Part shown: positions 8,299 to 17,049 of the stretch, one piece after another
Layout of the letters: each line of letters starts with the position of its first letter
How positions within the stretch are numbered: position 1 is the stretch's first letter
Assembly: GCF_024648825.1 (NCBI RefSeq)
Contig: NZ_JANBBE010000004.1
Location: 248,001 to 312,000, forward strand
Direction: 5' to 3'
DNA: 64,000 nt
DNA from: Lentzea californiensis
GTDB lineage: Bacteria > Actinomycetota > Actinomycetes > Mycobacteriales > Pseudonocardiaceae
The notes under the pieces: generated by a model
What the model saw: only the letters and a program-made list of their open reading frames with translations
Told to the model about the DNA's origin: nothing
The model's database searches: none
Program-made: the position numbers and the translations under genes

Positions 8299-9618
8299 GT
8301 GGCCGCTCTTGCCGGGAGTGATGACCAGGCCCTCAGTCGTGTCCCTGACCAGGCACGGCACCCGTGGTTGTCAGTCGCGACCCAGCGCTTCGGGCAGACG
8401 ACCGCGCTGAGCCAGTTGCTGCTGGGCGCGACGCTCGGCTTCGGCATGACGTTCTGGGACGCGTTCCTCGCGCTCACGATCGGGGCCGTGCTCCTCAACG
8501 CCGTGGCGATCACGGTCGGGGTCATCGGGCAGCGGGAGGGGCTCTCGACGGCGATCCTGAGCCGGTGGACCGGGTTCGGGCACGCCGGCTCGGCCATGCT
8601 CGGGATGATCATCGCCCTGTCGTGCACCGGGTGGTTCGGGGTGCAGACGGGACTGGCCGGGGCGATGCTCGCGGGCGTCGCGGGGGTGTTGCCGGCGCCG
8701 GCGTGGTCGTTGCTCTTCGGGATCGTCATCACGATCATCGCGGCTTATGGCGTGCGGTGGATGGCGTGGACGTCGTACGTGGCGGTGCCCGCGTTCCTGT
8801 TGTTGCTCCTCTATCTCGTGCTGAGCAACGTCAACGATGTCGGCGCCACGTTCAGCAGTCCGCCGCCGGGGTCGTCGATCGGGATGTTGACGGCGATCAC
8901 GCTGGTCATCGGCAGTTTCATCGTCGGGGCGGTGATCTCGCCGGACCTGACGCGCTTCCACCGCGACGAGCGGGACGTCGTCAAGCAGACGGTTCTGGGG
9001 ATCACGGCCGGTGAGTGGGTCATCGGCCTGGCCGGAGTGGTTCTCGCGCACGGGCTCGGCACCACGGACGTCGTGGGTGTGATCAGTGCGTCCGGCGGGT
9101 GGATCGGCGCGTTGATCGTGATCACGGCGGTGCTGAAGATCAACGACTGGTACCTCCGCTCGGCCTCGCTCGGGCTCGTGAACTTCTTCGACGCCGTGTT
9201 CGCGCTCCGGATCAGCCGGGCGCAGGTGACGGTGATCGTCGGGTGCGCGGGCAGTGTTCTCGCGGCCGCGGGCATCGCGCACCAGTTCAGCCACTTCCTG
9301 GCGCTGCTGGGCGTGGTGTTCCCGCCCGTCACCGGAATCATGGTCGCCGAGTACTTCGTCGTGCGGCGGTGGCGCAACGAGATCATCTCGACGCGGCCGC
9401 ACGTGCCTCGTTCGGCGCCCTCGTGGGTGCCCGCGACGGTGCTCATCTGGCCCGCTTCGGCTGTGCTGGGCGAAGTGCTGCCGTTCGGACAGGCCAGCGT
9501 GAACTCACTCGTGCTCGCGTTCGCGCTGTACGTCTGCGCCGGGCGGCTGGACCTGCTGCGCATGAGGACGCGCCGGGCCACCAACCGTAAGGTGGTCGAG
9601 GAAGCGTCGGCCGCCTGA
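8299..9618 (+). CDS. NCS1-family cytosine/purine/hydantoin permease
   Basis: About 439 residues with some 12 membrane segments starting with LSQLLLGATLGFGMTFWDAF and including the NCS1-typical SPDLTRF and LKINDWYLRS segments. The family (CodB, Mhp1, PucI) imports nucleobases, allantoin or hydantoins with Na+ or H+. GTG 8299 is preferred because GGAGGG (8287-8292) is spaced six bases before it; ATG 8293 is in frame but directly abuts the purine run. The gene heads a cluster with hydantoinase, DUF917 and PucR genes, so the substrate is probably a hydantoin or related cyclic amide. That is inferred from context. Confidence 0.85.
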   Translation: MAALAGSDDQALSRVPDQARHPWLSVATQRFGQTTALSQLLLGATLGFGMTFWDAFLALTIGAVLLNAVAITVGVIGQREGLSTAILSRWTGFGHAGSAMLGMIIALSCTGWFGVQTGLAGAMLAGVAGVLPAPAWSLLFGIVITIIAAYGVRWMAWTSYVAVPAFLLLLLYLVLSNVNDVGATFSSPPPGSSIGMLTAITLVIGSFIVGAVISPDLTRFHRDERDVVKQTVLGITAGEWVIGLAGVVLAHGLGTTDVVGVISASGGWIGALIVITAVLKINDWYLRSASLGLVNFFDAVFALRISRAQVTVIVGCAGSVLAAAGIAHQFSHFLALLGVVFPPVTGIMVAEYFVVRRWRNEIISTRPHVPRSAPSWVPATVLIWPASAVLGEVLPFGQASVNSLVLAFALYVCAGRLDLLRMRTRRATNRKVVEEASAA

Positions 9619-9627
9619 GGGGTGGAC

Positions 9628-11169
9628 ATGCACATCGGTATCGACGTCGGCGGCACGAACACCGATGCCGTTCTCGTCGAGGGCCGCCGGGTCCTGGCCG
9701 TGTGCAAGGCGACGACGACGGCCGACGTGACGACGGGGATCATCGAGGCGGTCGGCGGGCTGCGGCACGCGTTCGAACCGGCGGCGATCACCGCGGTCAT
9801 GATCGGCACGACGCACTTCGTCAACGCCGTCGTGGAGGGCCGGGGGCTGGCGCGGACGGCGGCCGTCAGGCTCGGACTTCCCGCCACCACGGCACTTCCG
9901 CCGTTCGTCGACTGGCCCGAACCGCTGCGGCAGGCCATCGGCGGGTACGCGTACATGTGCCACGGCGGCCACGAGTACGACGGCCGGGTCATCTCGCCGC
10001 TCAAAGAGGACGAGCTGCGCGCCGTCGCCGCCGACATCGCGGACAAAGGCGTGCGGTCGGTCGCCATCACCTCGGTGTTCTCGTTGGTCAGCGGCGAGTT
10101 CGAACGCCGGGCCGCGGAGGTCCTCACGGCCGAGGTGCCGGGGCTGCTGGTGAGCTTTTCGCACGAGATCGGGCGGCTCGGCCTGCTGGAGCGGGAGAAC
10201 GCGACGATCATCAACGCCACCCTGCGCGTGCTCGCCGGGCAGATCGCCGACGGGCTCGTGGAATCCCTGACGGCACAAGGCATCGACGCCCCGCTGTACC
10301 TCAGCCAGAACGACGGCACGCTGATGGACCTGGAGTACGCGCGCTGCTACCCGGTCGCCACGTTCTCCTCCGGGCCGACGAACTCCATGCGCGGCGGCGC
10401 GTTCCTGTCCGGGACGGACGACTGCGCGGTGGTCGACGTCGGCGGCACGACGACCGACATCGGCGTGCTGCACAACGGTTTCCCGCGCGAGGCGTCGTCC
10501 GAGGTGCTCATCAGCGGCGTGCGCACGAACTTCCGGATGCCCGATGTCCGCTCGATCGGCCTCGGCGGCGGCAGCGTCGTGCGGCAGCGGCCGGAGGTCC
10601 AGGTGGGCCCGGACAGCGTCGGGTTCCGGTTGTCCCGGCAGGCCCTGGTGTTCGGCGGTGACACGCTGACGGCGACGGACGTCGCGGTCGCCGCGGGACT
10701 CGCCGACATCGGCGACGCGAGCCTCGTGCGGCACCTCGACCGCACGCTCGTGCGGTCGGTGCTCGACCACGTGGGCGACCGGATCGCCGCGCAGGTCGAC
10801 CGCATGCGCACGAGCCCGGCGCCGTTGCCCGTCGTGCTGGTCGGCGGTGGCAGTGTGCTCGTGCGGGACGGGATCGAGGGCGTCAGCGGCATCGTCAGGC
10901 CGGAGCACCACGCGTTCGCCAACGCCATCGGTGCCGCGATCGCGCAGGTCGGCGGTGAGGTCGACCGGGTGTTCACGATGGAGCCGGCGCGGCGCGGCGA
11001 GGTGCTCGACGCGGCGCGGCAGGAGGCCGTCGACAAGGCGGTCGCGGCGGGCGCGGACGCCGGCACCGTGCGGATCGTCGAGATCGAGGAGGTCCCGCTC
11101 GCGTACCTGCCGGGGAACGCGAGCCGCGTGCGAGCGCGTGCGGTGGGTGATCTGCTGCTCGGCCACTAA
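9628..11169 (+). CDS. hyuA: Hydantoinase A / oxoprolinase-family ATP-dependent amidohydrolase
   Basis: 513 residues. It begins MHIGIDVGGTNTDAVLV, the first phosphate loop of the ASKHA-fold hydantoinase_A N-terminal domain. A second nucleotide motif, VVDVGGTTTDIGVL, and a third, VVLVGGGSVLV, follow. The family cleaves hydantoins or 5-oxoproline using ATP, normally with a partner B subunit. No B subunit is present; instead a DUF917 protein follows, an arrangement common in actinobacterial thiohydantoin/hydantoin loci. ATG 9628 is chosen over GTG 9622 because GAGGGG ends six bases before it. The gene starts nine bases after the permease stop. Confidence 0.85.
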   Translation: MHIGIDVGGTNTDAVLVEGRRVLAVCKATTTADVTTGIIEAVGGLRHAFEPAAITAVMIGTTHFVNAVVEGRGLARTAAVRLGLPATTALPPFVDWPEPLRQAIGGYAYMCHGGHEYDGRVISPLKEDELRAVAADIADKGVRSVAITSVFSLVSGEFERRAAEVLTAEVPGLLVSFSHEIGRLGLLERENATIINATLRVLAGQIADGLVESLTAQGIDAPLYLSQNDGTLMDLEYARCYPVATFSSGPTNSMRGGAFLSGTDDCAVVDVGGTTTDIGVLHNGFPREASSEVLISGVRTNFRMPDVRSIGLGGGSVVRQRPEVQVGPDSVGFRLSRQALVFGGDTLTATDVAVAAGLADIGDASLVRHLDRTLVRSVLDHVGDRIAAQVDRMRTSPAPLPVVLVGGGSVLVRDGIEGVSGIVRPEHHAFANAIGAAIAQVGGEVDRVFTMEPARRGEVLDAARQEAVDKAVAAGADAGTVRIVEIEEVPLAYLPGNASRVRARAVGDLLLGH

Positions 11170-11179
11170 AGTCCCGCCC

Positions 11180-12241
11180 ATGCACCTGCTGCAGCCCGAC
11201 GAGGTGGACCGGCTCGCGCTGGGTGTGGTCATGCTCGGCAGCGGTGGCGGGGGCGGCGAGCAGGAGACCCAGGCGTTCGCCGCGATGCTGCGGCACGAGA
11301 TGCGGCAGAGCGGACCGGTCACGGTCCTGGAGCCGGGGGAGGCCGACCCGGACGGCTACGGCGCGCGGGTCGGGCTGCTCGGCGCACCGACCGTGATGAT
11401 CGAGAAGCTGCCGTCTGGCCGTGAGGCCGAAGAAGCCCTGAAGGCGTTGCAGGCGCACGACCCCACGCCCGCCACAGCCGTCATCGGGTGGGAGATAGGC
11501 GGGTGCAACGGCCTGTTGCCCCTGCTCCTGGCCGCACGGCTGGGCCTGCCGTACGTGGACGTCGACGGCATGGGGAGAGCGTTCCCGCGGATCGACCAGA
11601 CGACCTACGACGCGGCCGGCCTGCCCACGACCCCGCTGGCCATCACCGAACCCAGCGGCAACCGGGCGGTGCTCGACTCGACCGGCATCGAGAAGCTCGC
11701 CCGCACGGTGATGGTCGACTTCGGCGGCTGGGCGATGATGGTCGCGAAGCCGTTGAAGCTCGCGGACGCGGTCGAGGCGGGCGTGACGGGCTCACTCGCC
11801 CGTGCCCTGGAACTGGGCGAGATCTGGTCGCGGCACGCGGACTCCGTCGGCGACCGGGCCAAGGCCTCCGGTGGTTTCCTCGTCACACGGGGAAAAGTCG
11901 TCGAGGTGTGGCGCGAGTCGGTCGGCGACTTCCCTCGCGGAACGGTGGCGCTGCGGCGGCTGGACGCCGACGATGCGTACGTGCGCCTGGAGATGCAGGG
12001 GGAGTACCTCGTCGCGCTCGCGGACGGCGAAGCGCTCGTGACGACACCTGATCTGCTGTGCTGCCTGGACGCCGAGACCGGCCACCCGCTGTCGGCCGAA
12101 CGACTCGGGTTCGGCGCGGTCGTCGACGTGATAGCGCTCCCATCCCCCGCCCAGTGGCTGCCCGCGGAGATGCTCGGCAGGGTCGACCCGCGGGCGTTCG
12201 GCTACGACCTCGACTACGTGCCGTTCCGGGACGCCGGGTGA
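11180..12241 (+). CDS. DUF917 domain protein (S-methyl-thiohydantoin desulfurase-like)
   Basis: 353 residues, ATG 11180. It shows the DUF917 features: an N-terminal VMLGSGGGGG loop, then VIGWEIGGCNGL and YVDVDGMGRAFP. DUF917 proteins accompany hydantoinase-type proteins, and one member desulfurates S-methyl thiohydantoin. The gene is 10 bases after hyuA and its stop overlaps the GTG of the PucR gene (GTGA at 12238-12241), so permease, hydantoinase, DUF917 and regulator form one operon. The exact substrate is not shown by the sequence. Confidence 0.85.
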   Translation: MHLLQPDEVDRLALGVVMLGSGGGGGEQETQAFAAMLRHEMRQSGPVTVLEPGEADPDGYGARVGLLGAPTVMIEKLPSGREAEEALKALQAHDPTPATAVIGWEIGGCNGLLPLLLAARLGLPYVDVDGMGRAFPRIDQTTYDAAGLPTTPLAITEPSGNRAVLDSTGIEKLARTVMVDFGGWAMMVAKPLKLADAVEAGVTGSLARALELGEIWSRHADSVGDRAKASGGFLVTRGKVVEVWRESVGDFPRGTVALRRLDADDAYVRLEMQGEYLVALADGEALVTTPDLLCCLDAETGHPLSAERLGFGAVVDVIALPSPAQWLPAEMLGRVDPRAFGYDLDYVPFRDAG

Positions 12242-13773
12242 TCGGCGACGCCGGTTCCCTGACCGTGCGCGATCTGCTGGAGATCGGCGTCTTCGGCGAC
12301 GTGACCCTGCTGGCGGGCGAACGCGGTGCGGGCACCGAGGTCGCGGACGTGCGGCTGGCGGCGGACATGACCGCCGTCGAGGCGTGCTCGGCAGGAGACC
12401 TGGTGATCCTGACCGGACACCAGCCCTACCTCGTCGAGGTGGCGCTGCGCCGGGCGTACAGCGCGGACGTGCGGGCCGTCGTGCTGGTGCGGCCGTCGAC
12501 CGGCGCGTACCAGACTCCCTCCGCCGCGACGATCTCGTTCGCGAACCGGCTCGGCGTACCCCTGCTGCAGGTCGCCGCGGACGACCCGCTGCTGGTCGCG
12601 GACGCGTTGCGCACGGCCGTGCGGCGTCCTGAGGTCGCGGCGGCCCGGCTGCTCAACGCCGTCACCGCGCGGCTGGGGCGCAGCAGGCCCGATCCGCGTT
12701 CCGTGATCACGATCCTGTCCGGCGAGCTGCACGTGACGTGTGCCGTGATCAGCGCGGACGGCACCGCGATCGAGGGGGTGTCGCCGCCCGGCCTGCCCGC
12801 GGAGCTGCTGGCCGGCTCCGTCGCCGCCACCGCCGAGCTGCCCGAGGGCTTCGCCGTGGCCGTGCCGGTGGAGACCGACCGGACGGGGCACGTGCACCTG
12901 TGGCTCGTCTCGCACGCGCGCGGCCGCAACAAGCGCTGGGCCGAGACGGTCCTGCAGATCAGCCAGGTCGCGTCGTGGGCGCTGGGCAGCTGGGTCGCCG
13001 CCGAACGCCTGGAAGCCGAGCGCCAGGCCCGTTCCCGCGGCTCGCTGCTGTCCGAACTGCTCGCCTCCGGCGACGACGTGCCGCCCCAGCTGGTGCAGCA
13101 GGCCGTGCTGGCCGGGTGGCGCCTCGACGGCTGGCACACGGGCGTCTACGTGGTGCCCGCCGCGCCGGGCGTGCCCGACACCACCGGCACCGAACGGCTG
13201 CGCGTCGAGCTGTCCCGCCGAGGCCTGCACGGCCAGCTGGTCGAGGGCGCGGAGGGCTGGTCGTTCTGGCTCACCAACGACTCCGAGCCGCCGCAGTCGC
13301 AGCACCGCGAGCTGACCGCGAAGATCGCTCAGGTGCTCGGTGGTTGTCAGCTCGTCGCGGGCATCGGACGGCCGCACCACGGCGTCACCGGCGTGGGCAG
13401 GACGCTGGCCGAGGCCCGCGAGGCCGCCGCGATGACCGGCTCGGCGAAGGTCGTGCACGTCGACGAACTGGGCGTGCGGCGCCTGCTGTCGATGGCGGCC
13501 GAGACCCCGGCGCTGGTCGACCAGGCCGCGCGCCTGCTGGCACCGCTGGCGGGCGTGGAGGACGGGCAACTGCTGCGCACCCTCGCCGTCTACCTGGACG
13601 AGGAGTCGGTGACCTCGTCCGCGGCCGTGCGGCTCAAGGTGCACCGGAACACGGTGTCGCAGCGGATCAACCGGGTCGAGCAGCTGCTCGGGGTCAGCCT
13701 GCTGAACCCGGACGAGCGGCTGGCGGTGCACCTGGCCTGCCGGGCGGTCCGCGCTTCGGACGAGGTCACGTAG
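12238..13773 (+). CDS. PucR-family transcriptional regulator
   Basis: 511 residues from GTG 12238. The N-terminal PucR domain starts with SLTVRDLLEI and contains LVILTGHQPYLVEVALR; the C-terminus has the GGDEF-like segment and the PucR C-terminal HTH with SAAVRLKVHRNTVSQRINRV. PucR proteins activate purine or amide catabolism genes in response to pathway intermediates. Translational coupling to the DUF917 gene suggests it controls its own hydantoin cluster. Its 3' end overlaps the convergent histidine-kinase gene by eight bases. Confidence 0.88.
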   Translation: MIGDAGSLTVRDLLEIGVFGDVTLLAGERGAGTEVADVRLAADMTAVEACSAGDLVILTGHQPYLVEVALRRAYSADVRAVVLVRPSTGAYQTPSAATISFANRLGVPLLQVAADDPLLVADALRTAVRRPEVAAARLLNAVTARLGRSRPDPRSVITILSGELHVTCAVISADGTAIEGVSPPGLPAELLAGSVAATAELPEGFAVAVPVETDRTGHVHLWLVSHARGRNKRWAETVLQISQVASWALGSWVAAERLEAERQARSRGSLLSELLASGDDVPPQLVQQAVLAGWRLDGWHTGVYVVPAAPGVPDTTGTERLRVELSRRGLHGQLVEGAEGWSFWLTNDSEPPQSQHRELTAKIAQVLGGCQLVAGIGRPHHGVTGVGRTLAEAREAAAMTGSAKVVHVDELGVRRLLSMAAETPALVDQAARLLAPLAGVEDGQLLRTLAVYLDEESVTSSAAVRLKVHRNTVSQRINRVEQLLGVSLLNPDERLAVHLACRAVRASDEVT

Positions 13774-14542
13774 GCACGAACGCGGGCAGCACGGCGTCCA
13801 CCTCGAACCCGCCGTCGTCCGTGGGGCCCGCGGTGAGGGTGCCGCCGACCATCTCGACGCGGCCGCGCAGGCCCAGCAGCCCATTGCCGGAACCGGCCAG
13901 CACCAGGCCCGGTGCGGCCGTCGGCCTGGTGTTGCGGATGACCGCGCGGACACTGCTCGGTCCACAGTGGATGGTGATCTCGGTGAGGGCGCCGGGCGCG
14001 TGCTTGTGCACGTTCGTCAGCGACTCCTGGACGACCCGGTACATCGTGCGGCGCACGGCGGGGGAGATGGTGTCCGCGTCGCCGTGCTCGGTCAGGGTGA
14101 TCTCCAGGCCGGTGGCGGCCGAGTCGGCGACGAGCCGGGAGAGCCGGTCCGGCAGCACGTCCGGGATGCGGGCGGCACGGCCGGACCGCAGCACGCCGAC
14201 GAGGTCGCGCAGTTCGGCCAGCGACTCGCAGCCCGCGGTGCGCAGTTCCTCGGCCGCCTGGCGCACGCCGTCGTCCCTCGCGGCCATTCGCAACGCGCCG
14301 GCGTGCAGCACCATCAGGTTCAGCCGGTGCGTCACGACGTCGCGCATCTCGGCGGCGAGCCGGGTGCGTTCGTCGGCGCGGGCCTGCTCGGCCTGCAGTT
14401 CGCGTTCCCGCTCGGCGAGTTCGGCGGATGCCCGCGCGAGCCTGCGCCGCGTGCCCGCGTAGAGGCCCGCGAGCACGGCGATCACGATCACGCTGGGACC
14501 GATGACGCCGACGGACGCCATCGACGCGTAGGCCGGCGTCAC
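13766..14542 (-). CDS. Orphan NarL-type sensor histidine kinase lacking the H-box His
   Basis: 258 residues with only one predicted membrane helix (GVIGPSVIVIAVLAGLYAG), where relatives usually have four to six. A coiled segment rich in Arg/Glu follows. The dimerisation box reads AAEMRDVVTHRLNLMVLHAG; relatives have E-[LM]-H-D at this place, so the phospho-acceptor His is Arg (CGC in place of CAC). The HATPase domain keeps QESLTNVHKHAPG and GNGLLGLRGRVEMVGG. No response regulator gene is next to it. GTG 14542 is the furthest start; ATG 14521 is also possible. It may be a degenerate or non-catalytic kinase. Confidence 0.75.
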   Translation of the reverse strand: MTPAYASMASVGVIGPSVIVIAVLAGLYAGTRRRLARASAELAERERELQAEQARADERTRLAAEMRDVVTHRLNLMVLHAGALRMAARDDGVRQAAEELRTAGCESLAELRDLVGVLRSGRAARIPDVLPDRLSRLVADSAATGLEITLTEHGDADTISPAVRRTMYRVVQESLTNVHKHAPGALTEITIHCGPSSVRAVIRNTRPTAAPGLVLAGSGNGLLGLRGRVEMVGGTLTAGPTDDGGFEVDAVLPAFVPT

Positions 14543-14628
14543 GCGGCTGACGATACTGCCGGTTTTGTGCCTTGGATCACCTACTGGAGCAGGGGATTGA
14601 TCCTACTTTCGCAGGTGGCGACACCCGA

Positions 14629-15315
14629 CTATTCCGCCTGCCGGACACGTGCGTCCGTTTTCTGCGCGTCCTTGCGGAACAGGGCCGTCCAGAGGAACGA
14701 CCTGCCGAACCACGGGGAGTCCGGCGGCTCCTCCGACATCCGGCGCAGGTCGACCTCGGTGAGGTCCTGGAAGATCCAGCGCAGCTCGTCCGGGGAGTAG
14801 CCGACGCCGCCGGACAGGCCGGACCGCTGGTACAGGTCCGCGTCCGGCGCGGCGGTCCCCTCCTCGGCGGTGAAGCAGGTGAGCGCGAAGTGGCCGCCGG
14901 GGACGAGGGCGCGGTCGAGCAGGGCGAGATAGCTGACGCGGCGGTGCGGTGGCAGGTGGTGGAAGCAGCCGGAGTCGTAGATCAGGTCGTAGGAGCCCTC
15001 GGACGCGAACGCGTCGCCGTGCCGGAAGTGGGCGTCCAAGCCCTCGGCGCGTTCCTCCGCCCACCTGATGGCGGTGGCCGAGATGTCCACGGCGTCGACC
15101 TGGAACCCGTTGCGCGCCAGGAAGACCGCGTTGCGACCGGGACCGCGGCCGACGTCGAGCGCACGGCCCGGCACGAGCAGGCCGCGCTCCACGTGGGCGG
15201 CGAGGTTCTCGTCCGGCTTGGTCACGAAGAACGGCACCTCGCGGGAGCGGTCGGCGTAGAAACCGTCCCACCAGTCGCCGCCGCAGTGTGCGGACAACTC
15301 GTCCAGCAACGCCAT
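14629..15315 (-). CDS. Class I SAM-dependent methyltransferase
   Basis: 228 residues. The N-terminal WWDGFYADRSREVPFFVTKP is followed by motif I ALDVGRGPGRNAVFLARNGF, then VDAVDISATAIRWA (motif II) and SYDLIYDSGCFHHL (motif IV). This is a small-molecule Rossmann methyltransferase of the kind that acts on thiols, tellurite or metabolites; the substrate cannot be told. The usual Cys in motif I (GCGPG) is Arg. ATG 15315 is chosen; GTG 15318 is directly upstream, and no clear ribosome-binding site is present. Its 5' end abuts an ABC-F remnant on the other strand, so it may have lost its native promoter. Confidence 0.8.
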   Translation of the reverse strand: MALLDELSAHCGGDWWDGFYADRSREVPFFVTKPDENLAAHVERGLLVPGRALDVGRGPGRNAVFLARNGFQVDAVDISATAIRWAEERAEGLDAHFRHGDAFASEGSYDLIYDSGCFHHLPPHRRVSYLALLDRALVPGGHFALTCFTAEEGTAAPDADLYQRSGLSGGVGYSPDELRWIFQDLTEVDLRRMSEEPPDSPWFGRSFLWTALFRKDAQKTDARVRQAE

Positions 15316-15321
15316 CACGTC

Positions 15322-15657
15322 ATCGATCGTGCGCTGGGGTTGTTGCGCCGGGAGGACTTCGCGACCCCCGTGGGCGCGTTGTCGGTCGGGCAACGGCGGC
15401 GGCTCGCGCTCGCCCGGTTGCTCAGCCGGGAGTTCGACGTGCTGCTGCTCGACGAGCCGGCCAACCACCTGTCGCCCGCGCTGGTGGAGGAGCTGGAAGC
15501 GGCGCTCGCGGACTACCCCGGCGCGGTCGTCGTGGCGTCGCACGACCGGTTGCTGCGCCGGAGGTGGCGGGGAGAGGAGCTCAGAGTGTGCGAGTGGGCG
15601 AGAACGATTGGACCCATACTCACAACCATAGTTGTACAACCTTGGTTGTCAATGTGA
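15322..15657 (+). pseudogene. 3' remnant of an ABC-F ATPase gene
   Basis: The frame encodes IDRALGLLRREDFATPVGAL, the signature SVGQRRRLALARLL, Walker B FDVLLLDEPANHLSPALVEE and the switch-His segment VVVASHDR. This is the end of the second nucleotide-binding domain of an ABC-F (antibiotic-resistance/ribosome-protection type) protein. Everything before the signature is missing: the homology starts within ten bases of the methyltransferase start codon on the opposite strand. Without Walker A it cannot be functional. The frame continues to TGA 15657, through the MarR operator. Confidence 0.75.
15622..15649. promoter_or_regulatory. Two adjoining 14-bp palindromes, putative MarR operator
   Basis: ACAACCATAGTTGT (15622-15635) and ACAACCTTGGTTGT (15636-15649) lie back to back. 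Both have ACAAC/GTTGT arms; the second is a perfect palindrome. They end 16 bases before the GTG of the MarR gene, over its probable promoter and start region. Paired palindromes at this place are typical of MarR autoregulation. Confidence 0.7.
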
Positions 15658-15664
15658 GGATCGC

Positions 15665-16114
15665 GTGGTGGACCTGATGGAGATCGACCTGGCGACCCTC
15701 GCCTACCTCACCGGCAGCTCCGCGAACGACGCGATCCTCAAGCGGCTGCGCGAGATCGGGCACGAGGGCGTCCGGGTCTCGCACGGGTACCTGATCCAGC
15801 ACCTCGTCGAGAGCGAGCCGAAGGTGGGTGAGCTGGGCGAGCTGCTCGGCGTCACCCAGCAGGCGGCCTCGAAGCAGTTGCTGGAGCTGGAACGCCTCGG
15901 CTACGTCCGGCGCGTGCCGGACCGCGTGGACGGCCGGATCCGGCGCGCTCAGCTGACCGACCGGGGCCGGCGGCTGGTCGAGGACAGCCGCCGGCTCCGG
16001 CGTGAGCTGGACGTGCACGGTGGTGACGAGGTCAAGCGCGCGCTGATCAGGCTCCTGGTCGCGACCGGCGGCGCCGAGAAGGTGCTGAAGCGCCAGGTCG
16101 TGCCGGACGCCTAG
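15665..16114 (+). CDS. MarR-family transcriptional regulator
   Basis: 149 residues. The winged-helix core is recognisable: VGELGELLGVTQQAASKQLLELERLGYV followed in the wing by RVPDRVDGRIRRAQLTDRG (split here for length). GTG 15665 is chosen because GAGG lies five bases upstream; ATG 15677 is also in frame. Two adjoining palindromes lie directly upstream and probably bind this protein. The former neighbour appears to have been an ABC-F exporter/protection gene, now a remnant, which suggests an old drug-resistance unit. Its TAG overlaps the convergent gene's TAG in a CTAG. Confidence 0.85.
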   Translation: MVDLMEIDLATLAYLTGSSANDAILKRLREIGHEGVRVSHGYLIQHLVESEPKVGELGELLGVTQQAASKQLLELERLGYVRRVPDRVDGRIRRAQLTDRGRRLVEDSRRLRRELDVHGGDEVKRALIRLLVATGGAEKVLKRQVVPDA

Positions 16115-16938
16115 GGACGGAAGACCGGTTCGATGCCGTAGTTGCTGCCGAACCACGTGTCTGCCGGGAAACCGCCGCTGTAGCTGTACACACCGGCGTT
16201 CACCGGGATCTTGAACGGCGTCTGCGCGAGGTTGCCGACGAAGTAGTTCTCCGTCGCCTTGTAGCCGCCTGACGGCGTGTAGTACGAGACGACGTACTCG
16301 GTGCCCGCGACCACCGGAACCGGTGCGGCAAAAGTGATCCGTTGGCTGTGGGCCGCGCCGGGAGCCTCCTGCTCGGCCAGCAGCGTGCCGTTCGACCAGA
16401 CCCGTGCGGTCACGGGACCGGTGTAGTCGCCGCGCTTGATGATCAGGGCCGTGATCGAGCCGGGACGGTCGACCGCGACGCGCATGCCGATCTCGACGGG
16501 CTGCTCGTCGGGGTCGTTGACCGCCGGGTCGTGCGTGTCGTGCAGGAAGAGCGAGGTCTCGTGCTCGAGTGCGGGAACCGTTGTGCCGCCGACGTGGATG
16601 GTCCGGGACACGGTGGTCGGGCCGGTCGTGGACGCGGTGCGGGCACGGGCGTGGATCGTCAGCGGGCCGGGGACGGACGGGAAGAGCAGGACCGTCCACC
16701 GCTCGCCGCGGGTGTCGGCGGGGGTCCAGTTGGTGCCGTGGTCGGTGGAGAAGTCGACCCCGGTGATACCGCCCGACTCGCCGTTGACGGCGCCGCCGAT
16801 CACGAGCAACGGCTGGTTCAGCGGGACGGAGACCCCGGCGGTGGGCGAGAAGATCATCGCCACCGGGTTGTCCGCGGCGAGGGCGGGAGTGGGAGAGACC
16901 AGGACAAGAGCCAGCAGCAGTACTGCTATTCGTCTCAT
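16111..16938 (-). CDS. Secreted DUF4082 protein with Ig-like N-terminal domain
   Basis: 275 residues. A signal peptide (RRIAVLLLALVLVSPTPALA, cleavage after ALA) precedes an Ig-like domain (residues about 25-115) and a DUF4082 domain. The latter has GSITALIIKRGDYTGPVTAR, a W, and VVAGTEYVVSYYTPSGGY, as in many actinobacterial cell-surface carbohydrate-associated proteins. DUF4082 is normally an accessory module and no catalytic domain is present. ATG 16938 gives the correct signal peptide. It is divergent from the molybdoenzyme gene at 17050 with 111 bases between. Confidence 0.8.
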   Translation of the reverse strand: MRRIAVLLLALVLVSPTPALAADNPVAMIFSPTAGVSVPLNQPLLVIGGAVNGESGGITGVDFSTDHGTNWTPADTRGERWTVLLFPSVPGPLTIHARARTASTTGPTTVSRTIHVGGTTVPALEHETSLFLHDTHDPAVNDPDEQPVEIGMRVAVDRPGSITALIIKRGDYTGPVTARVWSNGTLLAEQEAPGAAHSQRITFAAPVPVVAGTEYVVSYYTPSGGYKATENYFVGNLAQTPFKIPVNAGVYSYSGGFPADTWFGSNYGIEPVFRP

Positions 16939-17049
16939 GTACGGCGAATCGTCCTCGGTGGAGGCGCAGTTACGGTGGTCCGCTGTTCGGTCGTGCACCC
17001 GTTCGGCTGACGGTCGTACCCGTGTCCGCCAGATGTCGTTGACGAGTAC

